From positions 1 through 64,000 of the forward strand of contig DASYQS010000008.1 of NCBI GenBank assembly GCA_036005185.1: 64,000 nt of DNA, given 5' to 3'. The notes beneath the pieces were generated by a model. It had not been told where the DNA came from, did no database searches, and was given only the letters and a program-made list of their open reading frames with translations. The DNA comes from VBAU01 sp036005185 (GTDB lineage Bacteria; Bacteroidota; Bacteroidia; Chitinophagales; Chitinophagaceae). Positions 25,222 to 34,692 of this stretch are shown in pieces (the first letter of the stretch is position 1; each line of letters opens with the position of its first letter). Both the position numbers and the translations under genes were made by a program.

Positions 25222-26229
25222 TCATTTGGGTTTGTATTTTGCTTCAACTAAAATTTTTCTTGCTGGAGTGTTCATGACCTCTGATGGCTTTAAAGTCGGG
25301 TTTTTCTCTGTAAATTTTTTTACGATTTGCCATCCTACCCATTGTCCAATATTTCCTGGTGAACCCGGCATTCCTTGAGTAGTGGGGGATTCACCAATAT
25401 AATTTTGTATGATATCGGGTTGGATTGCCTCGATATTTTCATTCGTTAAAAAATAATTCCAGATCAAGCCTTCGCTTTCCTTACACCAATCCAGCTGCTT
25501 TTGTGTATAGCCGGTTTTTAAGGAGTCAGGAGTATCGGGCATGAGCTTATCGAGCAGCCACCATTGCTTTCCCTTTTCAATCATTTGTTCTATCAATGGC
25601 TTGCCGGTAGATTTATCGGGAAATAGATCGTCGATAACCGCCCTGATGCAATTTGCCGGAATGTATTTTGGATCAAAACGGCGTGAGATGTATAGAGGAT
25701 ACATTTGCTGTACTTCAGTGGCTTGATAACCCGGAAAATCTTTTCCGGCGTATTGTTGCAAACCAATAGCAACCCGGTTCCTTGTTAATGCCACGCCCGG
25801 AGCATCCAATGGGCCAATATAAGTAATGAGACCAGGGATTCTATAATCAGAAAAATAATATTTCACAAATTGAAAGCCATACTTTATTTCTTTTTCAAGA
25901 TCGTTAGTGTTGTTAAATTTTTTTTCAAGCTCTGCCGCAAATGATGAATAGCTGCTCAAAAATTTTTTGGTTACCGATAAAGTAAGAGTATCGTTGTCAC
26001 TACCGCTGACTCCAAGAATATTTTGCATGAAATCTGGATAAAAATCAGGAAACTGCGAGCGGACTTTTAGCAAGCCTGAGGCAAGTTTATTGGTGTCAAT
26101 GCTGAAAAAGCTTTTTTCAAAACGGTCCAGCTTTATATCTACTTTGACGTTGGAAACATTTGGTATATTGCTCTTATTGTTACAAGCAATGATGATTACT
26201 AATGACAAAACGAACCCGATTTTTTTCAT
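25222..26229 (-). CDS. gldB: Gliding-motility lipoprotein GldB
   Basis: ATG 26229 gives 335 residues with a lipoprotein signal (KIGFVLSLVIIIACNN). The mature protein matches GldB: DIKLDRFEKSFFSIDTNKL, FPDFYPDFMQNILG, YYFSDYRIPGLITYIGPLD and VGWQIVKKFTEKNP. GldB is needed for gliding and for stability of GldJ in Flavobacterium, although the gene is also found in non-gliding Bacteroidota such as Porphyromonas relatives, where its job is less clear. It diverges from nadE; the intervening 130 bases carry TAAATTTG ahead of nadE. Confidence 0.9.
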   Translation of the reverse strand: MKKIGFVLSLVIIIACNNKSNIPNVSNVKVDIKLDRFEKSFFSIDTNKLASGLLKVRSQFPDFYPDFMQNILGVSGSDNDTLTLSVTKKFLSSYSSFAAELEKKFNNTNDLEKEIKYGFQFVKYYFSDYRIPGLITYIGPLDAPGVALTRNRVAIGLQQYAGKDFPGYQATEVQQMYPLYISRRFDPKYIPANCIRAVIDDLFPDKSTGKPLIEQMIEKGKQWWLLDKLMPDTPDSLKTGYTQKQLDWCKESEGLIWNYFLTNENIEAIQPDIIQNYIGESPTTQGMPGSPGNIGQWVGWQIVKKFTEKNPTLKPSEVMNTPARKILVEAKYKPK

Positions 26230-26346
26230 AGCTATGAAAACGATGAAGATTTTGAAATGTTGCACGAAGATATTCCAGTCTTAAGTTTTATTATTCTAAA
26301 CTTCACTAACTGCCAGTAAAACTTCAGAACTCAGCAAGTTCCTTCG

Positions 26347-26354
26347 TAAATTTG
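26347..26354 (+). promoter_or_regulatory. Probable -7 element TAAATTTG before nadE
   Basis: TAAATTTG matches TAnnTTTG and ends five bases before the ATG at 26360. If used, the transcript would be leaderless or nearly so. A TTG at the usual -33 distance is not found. Confidence 0.35.
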
Positions 26355-26359
26355 TGAAC

Positions 26360-28174
26360 ATGAAGATCGCATTAGCGCAACAGAATTACCACATCGGCAA
26401 TTTTGAAAAGAATACACAAAAGATCATTGATGGCATTGCATGGGCAAAGCAGCAGGGTGCTGACCTTGTCGTATTTACAGAGCTTTGTGTTTGTGGCTAT
26501 CCTCCAAGAGATTTTCTTGAATTCAACGATTTTATCAATAAATGCTACGAGTCGGTTGATATAATAAAAGAATACGCCGATACGATTGGTGTTTTGATTG
26601 GCAGTCCCGCTCGCAATCCTCAAACAGAAGGAAAGGATCTTTTTAATGCCGTTTTTCTTTTACACGAGAAAAAACTAAAGTCGGAAATACACAAAACACT
26701 CTTGCCAAATTACGATGTGTTTGATGAGTATCGCTATTTTGAACCTGCTTATGATTGGAAGGTGATCGAGTTCAAAGGAAAAAAACTTGCTGTTACCATT
26801 TGTGAAGATATCTGGAACATGGGCGACAATCCACTTTACCGGATTACTCCTATGGAAAAGCTGATGCCTTTTCATCCGGATGTAATGATCAATTTATCTG
26901 CCTCGCCGTATAATTATGCTCAGGATGTTGTTCGGAATAGCATTGTGAAAGCGCATGTGTTAAAATACAAAATGCCAATGTTGTATTGTAATACCGTAGG
27001 CTCACAAACAGAAATTGTTTTTGATGGAGGCAGCTTGGTTTATGATATAAACGGACGCAAGGTAAAAGAGATGAAATATTTTGAAGAAGATTATGAGGTG
27101 TTTGATTTAAAAGAATTGACCAGCCCTTCTAGAATTCATTCTTTGGCTGAGAAAGAGAAAAGCTCACTGCCTGTACATAGCAAATATGTTGCTGTTGATA
27201 ATAACTTTTCTACCAGTGAAGGGAGTGAGTGGGGCGCTGCCCCGCCTTTCGCTGAGACAGAAGGGGTTTATTATTATTCTGCTTTCGATGTAGGTCGTGG
27301 ACAAGACACAATTCAATATTTGATCGGTGAAAAAAATATCGATGAGATATACCATGCCATCATTTTGGGAATAAAAGATTATTTCAATAAGATGGGTTTC
27401 AATAAGGCCATTCTTGGATCCTCAGGCGGTATTGATAGTGCAGTAACTCAAGTATTGGCTATGGAAGCATTGGGTAAAGAAAATGTGAGAGCATTATTGA
27501 TGCCTTCACAGTACTCAAGCTCTCATTCTGTAGAGGACGCAGAAGCTCTGAGCAAGAATCTTGGCAACCCATATGACATTGTGCCAATAAAAAATATTTA
27601 TGATTCTTTTCTTACTGAATTGAAACCCATTTTCAAGGATGAGCCATTTAGCGTGGCCGAAGAAAATATTCAAAGCCGGGCAAGAGGAAATTTATTGATG
27701 GCTGTTGCAAATAAATTTGGATACATTCTTCTCAACACATCAAATAAAAGTGAGCTGGCAACCGGTTATGGAACTTTGTATGGCGATATGGCGGGTGGAC
27801 TTAGTGTTTTGGGTGATGTGTATAAGATGCAAGTATATGCATTGGCAAAATATATAAACAAAAAGAATGCAGTCATCCCTCAGAATATTATAGACAAAGC
27901 TCCATCTGCAGAACTAAGGCCCAATCAAAAAGATATTGATAGCTTACCTGAGTATGAGAAGCTGGATAGAATATTGTTTCAGTATATTGAATTAAGACAA
28001 GGACCAAAAGAGATTGTTGCGATGGGATATGAAAAAGAATTAGTGGATAGAATATTAAGATTGGTAAATACCAATGAATACAAGCGCAATCAATTTTGTC
28101 CGATCATTAGAATAAGCTGTAAAGCTTTTGGTATTGGAAGAAGAGTGCCGATCGTAGGTAAATATCTTTCCTGA
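26360..28174 (+). CDS. nadE: Glutamine-dependent NAD+ synthetase
   Basis: ATG 26360 (604 residues) is preferred over GTG 26354. The N-terminal nitrilase domain carries the triad Glu41 (VVFTELCVCGYPP), Lys112 (HKTLLPNYDVFDEY) and Cys148 (LAVTICEDIWNMG) that releases ammonia from glutamine. The C-terminal domain has the ATP pyrophosphatase loop SGGIDS at 355-360 and the downstream GTLYGDMAGGLSVLGDVYK. Together they amidate nicotinic acid adenine dinucleotide to NAD+ in the last step of NAD synthesis. Length is normal. The gene stands alone. Confidence 0.96.
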   Translation: MKIALAQQNYHIGNFEKNTQKIIDGIAWAKQQGADLVVFTELCVCGYPPRDFLEFNDFINKCYESVDIIKEYADTIGVLIGSPARNPQTEGKDLFNAVFLLHEKKLKSEIHKTLLPNYDVFDEYRYFEPAYDWKVIEFKGKKLAVTICEDIWNMGDNPLYRITPMEKLMPFHPDVMINLSASPYNYAQDVVRNSIVKAHVLKYKMPMLYCNTVGSQTEIVFDGGSLVYDINGRKVKEMKYFEEDYEVFDLKELTSPSRIHSLAEKEKSSLPVHSKYVAVDNNFSTSEGSEWGAAPPFAETEGVYYYSAFDVGRGQDTIQYLIGEKNIDEIYHAIILGIKDYFNKMGFNKAILGSSGGIDSAVTQVLAMEALGKENVRALLMPSQYSSSHSVEDAEALSKNLGNPYDIVPIKNIYDSFLTELKPIFKDEPFSVAEENIQSRARGNLLMAVANKFGYILLNTSNKSELATGYGTLYGDMAGGLSVLGDVYKMQVYALAKYINKKNAVIPQNIIDKAPSAELRPNQKDIDSLPEYEKLDRILFQYIELRQGPKEIVAMGYEKELVDRILRLVNTNEYKRNQFCPIIRISCKAFGIGRRVPIVGKYLS

Positions 28175-28227
28175 TATTATGGCCCACGACTTACATTGTG
28201 GCTGTGAATTATAATTTCAACGAACTA

Positions 28228-28680
28228 TTAATGTTTAAAGGTAACTACCGCATTTTGAGTGGTACCTGATACATTTATATTCTGTGAAAGTATAAGTTGC
28301 GTATCGGTTAAACTCACAATATTAAAATCGCTACTGCCTCCTGTAAAAAGAACAGTTGAAACATGAAGTACAGTTTCATTGCTGGCAAAATTCCATGTAA
28401 AAGAAGTTGTTTGCGGATCGTTGGTATTGCATTTGAGAGGGCCTTCGTCCACGGTGCCTGTTAGTGTTGCAGCGAAAACAAGGATATTATCCTTTTGACA
28501 AGCTTGCAAGGCCGATGATACATCAATGCCCCCTACTTTCGCATTGTCAAATTTCCATGAGCTTTGCGCAAGCAGCTCAGTCTTTGTTTTAGGCGGTGGA
28601 TTGTCGGATGATTTGTCGCAGGCAAAAAAGAAAAAACTTACCAACAGTGAAAAGGGAACGATAAGGTTAAGGCGTTTCAT
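28228..28680 (-). CDS. Lipocalin-like lipoprotein
   Basis: The 150-residue protein starts with a lipoprotein signal (SLLVSFFFFACDKSSDN). The mature part begins with SSWKFDNAKVGGIDVS and then alternates in short strands such as TSFTWNFASNETVLHVS and DTQLILSQNINVSG, as in the lipocalin-like lipoproteins of Bacteroidota. Ligand and role are not known. Surrounding spacers are long; 28681-28961 shows no gene. Confidence 0.7.
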   Translation of the reverse strand: MKRLNLIVPFSLLVSFFFFACDKSSDNPPPKTKTELLAQSSWKFDNAKVGGIDVSSALQACQKDNILVFAATLTGTVDEGPLKCNTNDPQTTSFTWNFASNETVLHVSTVLFTGGSSDFNIVSLTDTQLILSQNINVSGTTQNAVVTFKH

Positions 28681-28961
28681 AAAGTTGATTTACTATTAAA
28701 ATTACTCAAACTTTTACAAGCGAAAAAAGTATTAAGACTGTAAAGGATAGGGCATTAACTTCGTAAAATTACAGCCAGGGTTATCGGCAAACAATTTGCT
28801 AAACAGAACCCGATTTAAAAGATTTTTGAAGGATGAATAAGGAAATAAAAAAGATGACGTTAGTATGAGGAATAAAATTACTGAAGCACCCCGATAGTTA
28901 TTGGGTCAAGCATTGGATTTAATCGAGGCATTAAGCCGGGAATAAAAAATAAATATCAATT

Positions 28962-29963
28962 ATGCTAAAAACCGCTGAAGATATCCGACAACTAAATGAC
29001 CGCATTTCGCATGCAGGACAGTTTGTAGACAGGCTAAGGGACGAGATAGGCCACGTGATTATAGGACAAAGCCACATGCTCGATCGCCTACTGATCGGCT
29101 TGCTGAGTAATGGGCATATATTATTAGAAGGTGTGCCTGGTCTTGCAAAAACACTAACCATAAAATCGCTTTCGCAAGCCATTCATGCAAAATTCAGCCG
29201 CATACAATTTACTCCCGATCTTTTGCCCGCCGATGTGATCGGTACAATGATCTACAATCAGCAGCGTAATGAATTTGTTGTTCGAAAGGGTCCCATTTTT
29301 GGCAATTTTATTTTAGCAGATGAAATTAATAGGGCGCCTGCAAAAGTGCAAAGTGCATTGCTTGAAGCCATGCAAGAACGTCAGGTAACGATTGGTGAAA
29401 ATACATTCAAGCTGGATGAGCCATTTTTAGTGATGGCTACGCAAAACCCGCTGGAGCAAGAAGGCACTTACCCATTGCCTGAAGCTCAAATGGATCGTTT
29501 TATAATGAAAGTGTTGGTGGACTATCCGAAAATGTATGAAGAGCAGCTAATTATCCGCGAAAATGTACAGGGACTATCATTACCTGCGATAAAGCAAGTT
29601 GTTTCGGTAATGGAAGTAATGAGTGCACGTGAATTGGTGAGGCAAGTGTATATGGATGAAAAAATTGAACAATATATTCTTGATATTGTATTTGCGACAA
29701 GGCAGCCGGAAAAATATAAACTAGAGAAATTAAAACCGCTTATTTCATACGGAGCTTCGCCAAGAGGAAGCATTAACCTTGCATTAGCTGCAAAATCGCA
29801 AGCATTTTTGAATAAACGCGGATTTGTGATACCTGAAGATATTCGAAGCATTTGCAAAGATGTGTTGCGCCATCGCATGGGCTTAACGTATGAAGCCGAA
29901 GCCGAAAGTATAAATGTGGAGAATGTGATTGAGGATGTGTTGAAACAGATTAATGTGCCATAA
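28962..29963 (+). CDS. MoxR family AAA+ ATPase
   Basis: The 333-residue protein has the Walker A GVPGLAKT, Walker B with FILADEINRAPAKVQSALLE, sensor FLVMATQNPLEQEGTYPLPEAQMDR and the MoxR lid domain with YGASPRGSINLAL. MoxR ATPases act as chaperones that assemble or activate partners with VWA domains. The next genes encode DUF58, a BatD-like protein and a VWA protein, so this starts a Bat (aerotolerance)-type operon. The stop codon is followed by 43 bases with a hairpin before the DUF58 gene. Confidence 0.93.
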   Translation: MLKTAEDIRQLNDRISHAGQFVDRLRDEIGHVIIGQSHMLDRLLIGLLSNGHILLEGVPGLAKTLTIKSLSQAIHAKFSRIQFTPDLLPADVIGTMIYNQQRNEFVVRKGPIFGNFILADEINRAPAKVQSALLEAMQERQVTIGENTFKLDEPFLVMATQNPLEQEGTYPLPEAQMDRFIMKVLVDYPKMYEEQLIIRENVQGLSLPAIKQVVSVMEVMSARELVRQVYMDEKIEQYILDIVFATRQPEKYKLEKLKPLISYGASPRGSINLALAAKSQAFLNKRGFVIPEDIRSICKDVLRHRMGLTYEAEAESINVENVIEDVLKQINVP

Positions 29964-29974
29964 ACCCTCCTAAA

Positions 29975-30065
29975 TCCTCCCTAAAGGGAGGACTAAATAA
30001 AAAGTTTTGAAAAATAAGAAAAATAAACAAACAGAAAATTCAAACTCCCCTTTAGGGGTTGGGGA
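29975..30065. repeat. Dispersed GGGAGGA / CCCCTTTAGGGG repeat between moxR and DUF58
   Basis: TCCTCCC (29975-29981) pairs with GGGAGGA (29986-29992), and a second element CTCCCCTTTAGGGGTTGGGG follows at 30046-30065, inside the reading frame of the DUF58 protein. Both belong to the same type of dispersed element; a relative occurs before zwf (about 50745-50790). Confidence 0.65.
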
Positions 30066-30921
30066 TATACTCAAAAAAGTTCGTGAGCTTGAAATTAAAA
30101 GTAAAAAGATCACCAGTGATCTTTTTACCGGTGAATATCATAGCGCTTTTAAAGGAAAGGGAATGTCGTTTAAAGAAGTGAGGGAGTACACCCATGGTGA
30201 TGATATTAGGTTTATAGATTGGAACGTGTCAGCAAGATTAGGTCATCCCTATAGCAAAGTTTTTGAAGAAGAAAGGGAGCTTACCGTAATGCTGCTCGTT
30301 GATATTAGTGCCAGTGCGACCTTCGGAACTGTATATGGAAGAAAAAAAGATATTATTACTGAAATTGCTGCTGTGCTGAGCTTTTCTGCTATTAATAATG
30401 GTGATAAGATCGGTGTGGTTTTTTACAGTGATGAAGTAGAGGCATACATTCCACCCAAAAAAGGGAGGCAGCATGCGCTGTATATAGTACGCGAGTTATT
30501 GACAAAAGAATCGGATCACAAAGGCACACAGGTAAGCAATGCGTTGAAATTTTTCAGAAATTCAACAAAGCATCAAAGCATTGCATTTATATTAAGCGAT
30601 TTTTTAGATGCCAATTATGAGGATGCATTGAAGGTGACTTCAAAGAAACATGATGTAATTGGTATTAAAGTGTATGATAAGATGGATATGGAGCTTCCCA
30701 AAATAGGTTTGTTGCAAGTGAGGGATTCGGAGTCGCGAAAAACAAAATGGGTGGATACCAACAGTTCTTTTGTAAGACAGCAATTTCAACAAGAATTTTT
30801 TCGAGTTACAGAATATAGTACAAATGTGTTTAAAAAAGCGGGTTGCGACCTATTGCACATTCGTACAGGCGATGATTATGTAAAGGTTTTGCAGCGATTC
30901 TTTTTTAGCAGAAACAGATGA
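30007..30921 (+). CDS. DUF58 domain protein of the Bat operon
   Basis: A 304-residue protein with the DUF58 core: KVRELEIKSKKITSDLFTGEYHSAFKG, RFIDWNVSARLGHPYSKVFE and a degenerate VWA domain with VMLLVDISASATF. DUF58 proteins are cytoplasmic partners of MoxR and VWA proteins. The only start near the conserved part is TTG 30007, and the first 16 or so residues (with SPLGVGD) are encoded by a dispersed repeat, so the native N-terminus may have been replaced. It overlaps the next gene by four bases. Confidence 0.88.
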   Translation: MKNKKNKQTENSNSPLGVGDILKKVRELEIKSKKITSDLFTGEYHSAFKGKGMSFKEVREYTHGDDIRFIDWNVSARLGHPYSKVFEEERELTVMLLVDISASATFGTVYGRKKDIITEIAAVLSFSAINNGDKIGVVFYSDEVEAYIPPKKGRQHALYIVRELLTKESDHKGTQVSNALKFFRNSTKHQSIAFILSDFLDANYEDALKVTSKKHDVIGIKVYDKMDMELPKIGLLQVRDSESRKTKWVDTNSSFVRQQFQQEFFRVTEYSTNVFKKAGCDLLHIRTGDDYVKVLQRFFFSRNR

Positions 30922-31844
30922 TCCAATTAATGAAGAACCGATTCATCCATAAAGTTTTTTTTGTAAATTTTTTTTTATTCCTCGTTTACTCTGCTACAGC
31001 CCAACAAGGCATAAGAATTAAGGGTACGATTGACAGGAACAAAATAGCAATCGGTGAGCAAATACATTTTCATCTTGAAGCAGAATTTCCTTCACATGAG
31101 CCCATGCGTTTTTTTCTCATAGATTCTATTCCACATTTTGAAATACTAGAGAGGAAAAAAATTGATACGATCGATAACAAGGATGTGATCAGATTATCTC
31201 AAAACCTTACACTCACCAGTTTTGATTCAGGACATTGGGTAATACCATCGTTTCAATTAACAGGAGATAAGCCAATATTTACCGATAGCCTTCCTGTTGA
31301 TGTTGGCTTTTCGCCCTTCGATCCCAACCAAGACTATCATGATATAAAAGATGTGATTGATGTGCAGCCACCGAAAAAAAAGAAAGAAGATTGGTACTGG
31401 TATGTTGCTGGGAGTGTTTTGTTACTAGCCGTCATTATTTATTTGCTGACAAGAAAAAAGAAAAAGCCAGATGCACAGAAAGCTCCAATCATTGATCCTT
31501 TTACTGAAGCAAAGCAGGAGCTGGAAAAACTGCGAAAGGAAAATCCGCCATCAAAAATATTTTACACCAGGCTTGTTGATATTTTCAGGTTGTATGTTCT
31601 AAAACGAAAAGGAATGGCTTCTTTGCAAAAAACAACCGATGATCTTGTCGTACAACTGCGATCATTGAACTTGCCTTCAGAAGCATTCAACCGTTTAGCT
31701 CAGACCTTGCGCATGAGTGATTTTGTAAAATTTGCAAAATACGAGCCCAGTGAAAGTGATAAAACCGATTCATTCAATATAATAAAAGCATCCATTGAAG
31801 GCGTACAACGACTTCCAATGGATATCAAAGCAGAGGCTCAATGA
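30918..31844 (+). CDS. BatD-like membrane protein
   Basis: The 308-residue protein has a signal peptide (KVFFVNFFLFLVYSATAQ, starting at ATG 30918 or 30930), a beta-rich periplasmic region (GIRIKGTIDRNKIAIGEQIHFHLEAE), one membrane helix (YVAGSVLLLAVIIYLL) and a cytoplasmic helical part. It has the layout of BatD/DUF4381-type proteins found between DUF58 and VWA genes in Bat operons. It is translationally coupled to the DUF58 gene. Function is inferred from the operon only: the Bat system supports oxygen tolerance or envelope integrity. Confidence 0.8.
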   Translation: MIQLMKNRFIHKVFFVNFFLFLVYSATAQQGIRIKGTIDRNKIAIGEQIHFHLEAEFPSHEPMRFFLIDSIPHFEILERKKIDTIDNKDVIRLSQNLTLTSFDSGHWVIPSFQLTGDKPIFTDSLPVDVGFSPFDPNQDYHDIKDVIDVQPPKKKKEDWYWYVAGSVLLLAVIIYLLTRKKKKPDAQKAPIIDPFTEAKQELEKLRKENPPSKIFYTRLVDIFRLYVLKRKGMASLQKTTDDLVVQLRSLNLPSEAFNRLAQTLRMSDFVKFAKYEPSESDKTDSFNIIKASIEGVQRLPMDIKAEAQ

Positions 31845-31861
31845 ATAAATATTAAATTTTG

Positions 31862-32863
31862 ATGCTTTACGACTGGTTTAAACATATTGATTTTGCTTAC
31901 CCCACGATGCTGACCCTTTTTGCATTTATACCCGCATTGATCTGGTGGTATGCAAAAAAATATAACAGTCGTCAGGGGGCATTAAAAGTTTCCACCACTT
32001 ATTCATTCACGGCTTCATCATTTAGAAATATTTTAAGGCATTTGCCATTTGTTTTGCGTTTACTGGCATTGAGCTGCATCATACTCGCCATGGCAAGACC
32101 TCAGCGACACACTGATGAGCAATTGAGAAAGGGTGAAGGAATTGACATTGTTCTCAGCATTGATGTGAGTGGCAGTATGCTTTCGCAGGATTTTGCGCCT
32201 AACCGGTTGGAGGTGGCAAAACAAGTAACGGAAGAATTTATTCGCAGTCGCCCTATTGATAGAATAGGAATTGTTATTTTTTCTGGTGAAAGCTATACGC
32301 TTTGTCCGATTACAACAGATAAAAATACTTTGTTTACGCTGGTGAATGGTTTGCGAAGCGGCATGTTGCAGGATGGAACTTTAATAGGTGAGGGTTTAGC
32401 CACTGCGGTGGACCGCTTATCAAAAAGCGATGCAAAAAGCAAGGTGGTAATTCTGCTGACTGATGGAAAAGAAGAGGCCCCTGAAACAAGATTGATAGAT
32501 CCATTGACCGCCTTGGAAATTGCAAAATCGCAAAAAGTAAAAGTTTATACTATCGGCATGAGTGCACAAAACCCTATAACTGTTACAGAAAATGTGGGTG
32601 GAAAACGGGCAACCAATCAATATGTAGATGAAGATTTATTACGTCGCATAGCCAATGAAACAGAGGGTGAATATTTCAGAGCAAGAGATAAATTAAGTCT
32701 TGAAAGTATTTACCAGCAAATTGATAAAATGGAAAAATCAAAAATTGAAGTCCAATCTCTTCGTCATTATCAGGAAGAATTTACTCCCTTATTGCTTATT
32801 GCTTTAGGGTTATTATTTATTGAACTAGTTCTCCGATTCACTCTTCTTCGAAAATTCCCATAA
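31862..32863 (+). CDS. batA: VWA domain membrane protein BatA
   Basis: ATG 31862 gives 333 residues: two N-terminal membrane helices, a von Willebrand A domain with the metal site DVSGSMLSQDF (D-x-S-x-S) and DGKEEAP, and a C-terminal helix (LLLIALGLLFIELVLRF). This is the layout of BatA/BatB proteins. It closes the four-gene block moxR, DUF58, batD-like, batA; a second VWA gene (batB) and the TPR gene batC are not found downstream. The following gene is rsgA with a 55-base gap. Confidence 0.9.
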   Translation: MLYDWFKHIDFAYPTMLTLFAFIPALIWWYAKKYNSRQGALKVSTTYSFTASSFRNILRHLPFVLRLLALSCIILAMARPQRHTDEQLRKGEGIDIVLSIDVSGSMLSQDFAPNRLEVAKQVTEEFIRSRPIDRIGIVIFSGESYTLCPITTDKNTLFTLVNGLRSGMLQDGTLIGEGLATAVDRLSKSDAKSKVVILLTDGKEEAPETRLIDPLTALEIAKSQKVKVYTIGMSAQNPITVTENVGGKRATNQYVDEDLLRRIANETEGEYFRARDKLSLESIYQQIDKMEKSKIEVQSLRHYQEEFTPLLLIALGLLFIELVLRFTLLRKFP

Positions 32864-32918
32864 CCTCAATTGTTCCTATCTTTCATTTTAATCCTTAAAT
32901 CATTTTAATTATGTGGTC

Positions 32919-33845
32919 ATGAAAGGGCTTGTTTACAAATCAACTGGAAGTTGGTATACGGTAAAGGATGAAACGGGGAAATTCAGAAATACCCGCCTAA
33001 AAGGGGTTTTTAAAATTGATGAGATCACTTCTACCAATCCGGTTTCTGTAGGAGATGAGGTCGAAATTGAAATAGAGGATGATATTGAGAATACTGCTGT
33101 GATCAACAAAATTTATGATCGAAAAAATTATATAAACCGGCAATCACCCAGAGTAAAGCATCAGCATCATATTATAGCTGCGAATATCGATCAATCCCTT
33201 CTTCTTGCTACTTTGAAAGAACCTAGAACTTCACAAGGATTTATTGACCGGTTTTTAGTGGCTTCAGAAATGTATCATGTATCATCGGTCATTGTATTTA
33301 ATAAAATTGACTTGCATAAGAAAAAAGAGGAGCAGCAATTTGAAAAATGGGAACAGATGTATCAAAAAATAGGGTATCAGGTGATAGGAATAAGTGTAAA
33401 AGAAAATAAGGGTATCGATGAGATAAAGGAGTTATTGAAAGATAAAATCACTTTGATAAGTGGGCATAGTGGAGTGGGCAAATCTTCTTTGCTTAATGTA
33501 ATTCTGCCACAGCTAAATTTAAAAATTCAAGAAGTTAGCGGGTGGAGTGGCAAAGGTTTACATACAACAACCTTTGCTGAAATGTTTGACCTTCCTTTTG
33601 GCGGTAAAATTATAGATACACCGGGCATGAGGGAATTTGGCTTAGTAGGTATTACAAGGCAGGAACTTTCTCATTATTTCCCTGAAATGAGAGACCGGCT
33701 ACAAAATTGCCAATTCAATAATTGCTTGCATATAAATGAGCCGGACTGCGCCGTAAAAGATGCAGTGGTTAATGGCGAAATTGATGAGGATAGATATGTG
33801 AGCTATGTAAATATTCTGGAATCAATAGAAGAAAAAAGTTATTGA
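32919..33845 (+). CDS. rsgA: Ribosome small-subunit-dependent GTPase A
   Basis: ATG 32919 gives 308 residues. The motifs come in the circularly permuted order typical of RsgA: N-terminal OB fold, G4 (VVFNKIDLH-like, VFNKIDLHKK), G1 (SGHSGVGKSSLLN), G3 (DTPGMREFG), then the zinc-knuckle region with CQFNNCLHINEPDC. RsgA helps late 30S maturation and hydrolyses GTP on the subunit. Nothing unusual in length. It may be read through from the Bat operon. Confidence 0.96.
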   Translation: MKGLVYKSTGSWYTVKDETGKFRNTRLKGVFKIDEITSTNPVSVGDEVEIEIEDDIENTAVINKIYDRKNYINRQSPRVKHQHHIIAANIDQSLLLATLKEPRTSQGFIDRFLVASEMYHVSSVIVFNKIDLHKKKEEQQFEKWEQMYQKIGYQVIGISVKENKGIDEIKELLKDKITLISGHSGVGKSSLLNVILPQLNLKIQEVSGWSGKGLHTTTFAEMFDLPFGGKIIDTPGMREFGLVGITRQELSHYFPEMRDRLQNCQFNNCLHINEPDCAVKDAVVNGEIDEDRYVSYVNILESIEEKSY

Positions 33846-33968
33846 GAGAAATGAGGAATGAAATTGTGATATTCGAAATTGTTGAGTAGAATTGTTGCAA
33901 TACAAGAATGCGACGCAACAGAGGCTACATCGAAGCTAGCAGTTGGTTACATAAAATTTTGAACTCAC

Positions 33969-34301
33969 CTAGGCAATGTTTCTGTTAAGATTGAAATCGA
34001 ACAATTTTTTCTCAAGCACACTGGCTAATTCAACAACGGCTCGGTTGTCTTTCTTCATAGCGTCGCGAGTGCGTGAAGGAAAAATAGAAACACCAGTGTA
34101 AATGCTGTAATGTAAAGTGAGCATGTGGCCGTGAAAACTAAATTCCCAGTCAATCGTATCAAAATCATCTTCTTTGTTTGTGAATTTGATACGGAGGTCG
34201 TCACTCAAAATATCAGCTACCTGGTAGAAGCGTTTCAATCCGCCGTCATCATCGATGACAGCTTCGGTACAGCCTAAGGTAGTTCGTAGGGTGAGGCTCA
34301 T
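33969..34301 (-). CDS. Hypothetical protein
   Basis: A 110-residue protein starting MSLTLRTTLGCTEAVID, with the pattern DFDTIDWEFSFHGHMLTLHYSIY, then SRTRDAMKKDNRAVVELASVLEKKL. It has no export signal or membrane helix and looks like a small alpha/beta cytoplasmic protein. I do not recognise the family. The codon pattern and composition support a real gene. Confidence 0.55.
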   Translation of the reverse strand: MSLTLRTTLGCTEAVIDDDGGLKRFYQVADILSDDLRIKFTNKEDDFDTIDWEFSFHGHMLTLHYSIYTGVSIFPSRTRDAMKKDNRAVVELASVLEKKLFDFNLNRNIA

Positions 34302-34367
34302 AGTTAAACGGTTTTTGATCTATTAATAGGACTTGGATATACGATAAAAAGCTGCATTAAGGATTTG

Positions 34368-34565
34368 TTATCCCTTAAATTTCGCTTTTCTTGCTTTCTT
34401 CATTTCTTTTTTGCTCATATCGCCGGAGAGTAATTTTTCGGCGCCAACATTTCTACCATTGCTGGGGCAGCCATATTTTGGGCCAAATACTTTGTTCCAC
34501 AAATTGCAGGAGGATAAAATAAAGCACACAATAACTAACATCAGTATGGAACGAAAGCTTTTCAT
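34368..34565 (-). CDS. Small basic lipoprotein
   Basis: This 65-residue protein has a lipoprotein signal (ILMLVIVCFILSSCNLW). The mature part reads KYGCPSNGRNVGAEKLLSG and ends in the basic run KKEMKKARKAKFKG. It has a second Cys pair partner (YGCPSNG). Proteins of this form are common in Chitinophagaceae; no function is known. Confidence 0.65.
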   Translation of the reverse strand: MKSFRSILMLVIVCFILSSCNLWNKVFGPKYGCPSNGRNVGAEKLLSGDMSKKEMKKARKAKFKG

Positions 34566-34692
34566 GATCTACTGAAATATTAACGAAACTACTCATTATT
34601 AATTGCGCTCACCATAGCAAAACTACTAGTGGTTTTTAGGCCCCAAGCTTGAAGTTTTGAAGTTCTGATGCAAAGAATTCAGAACTATAGAA

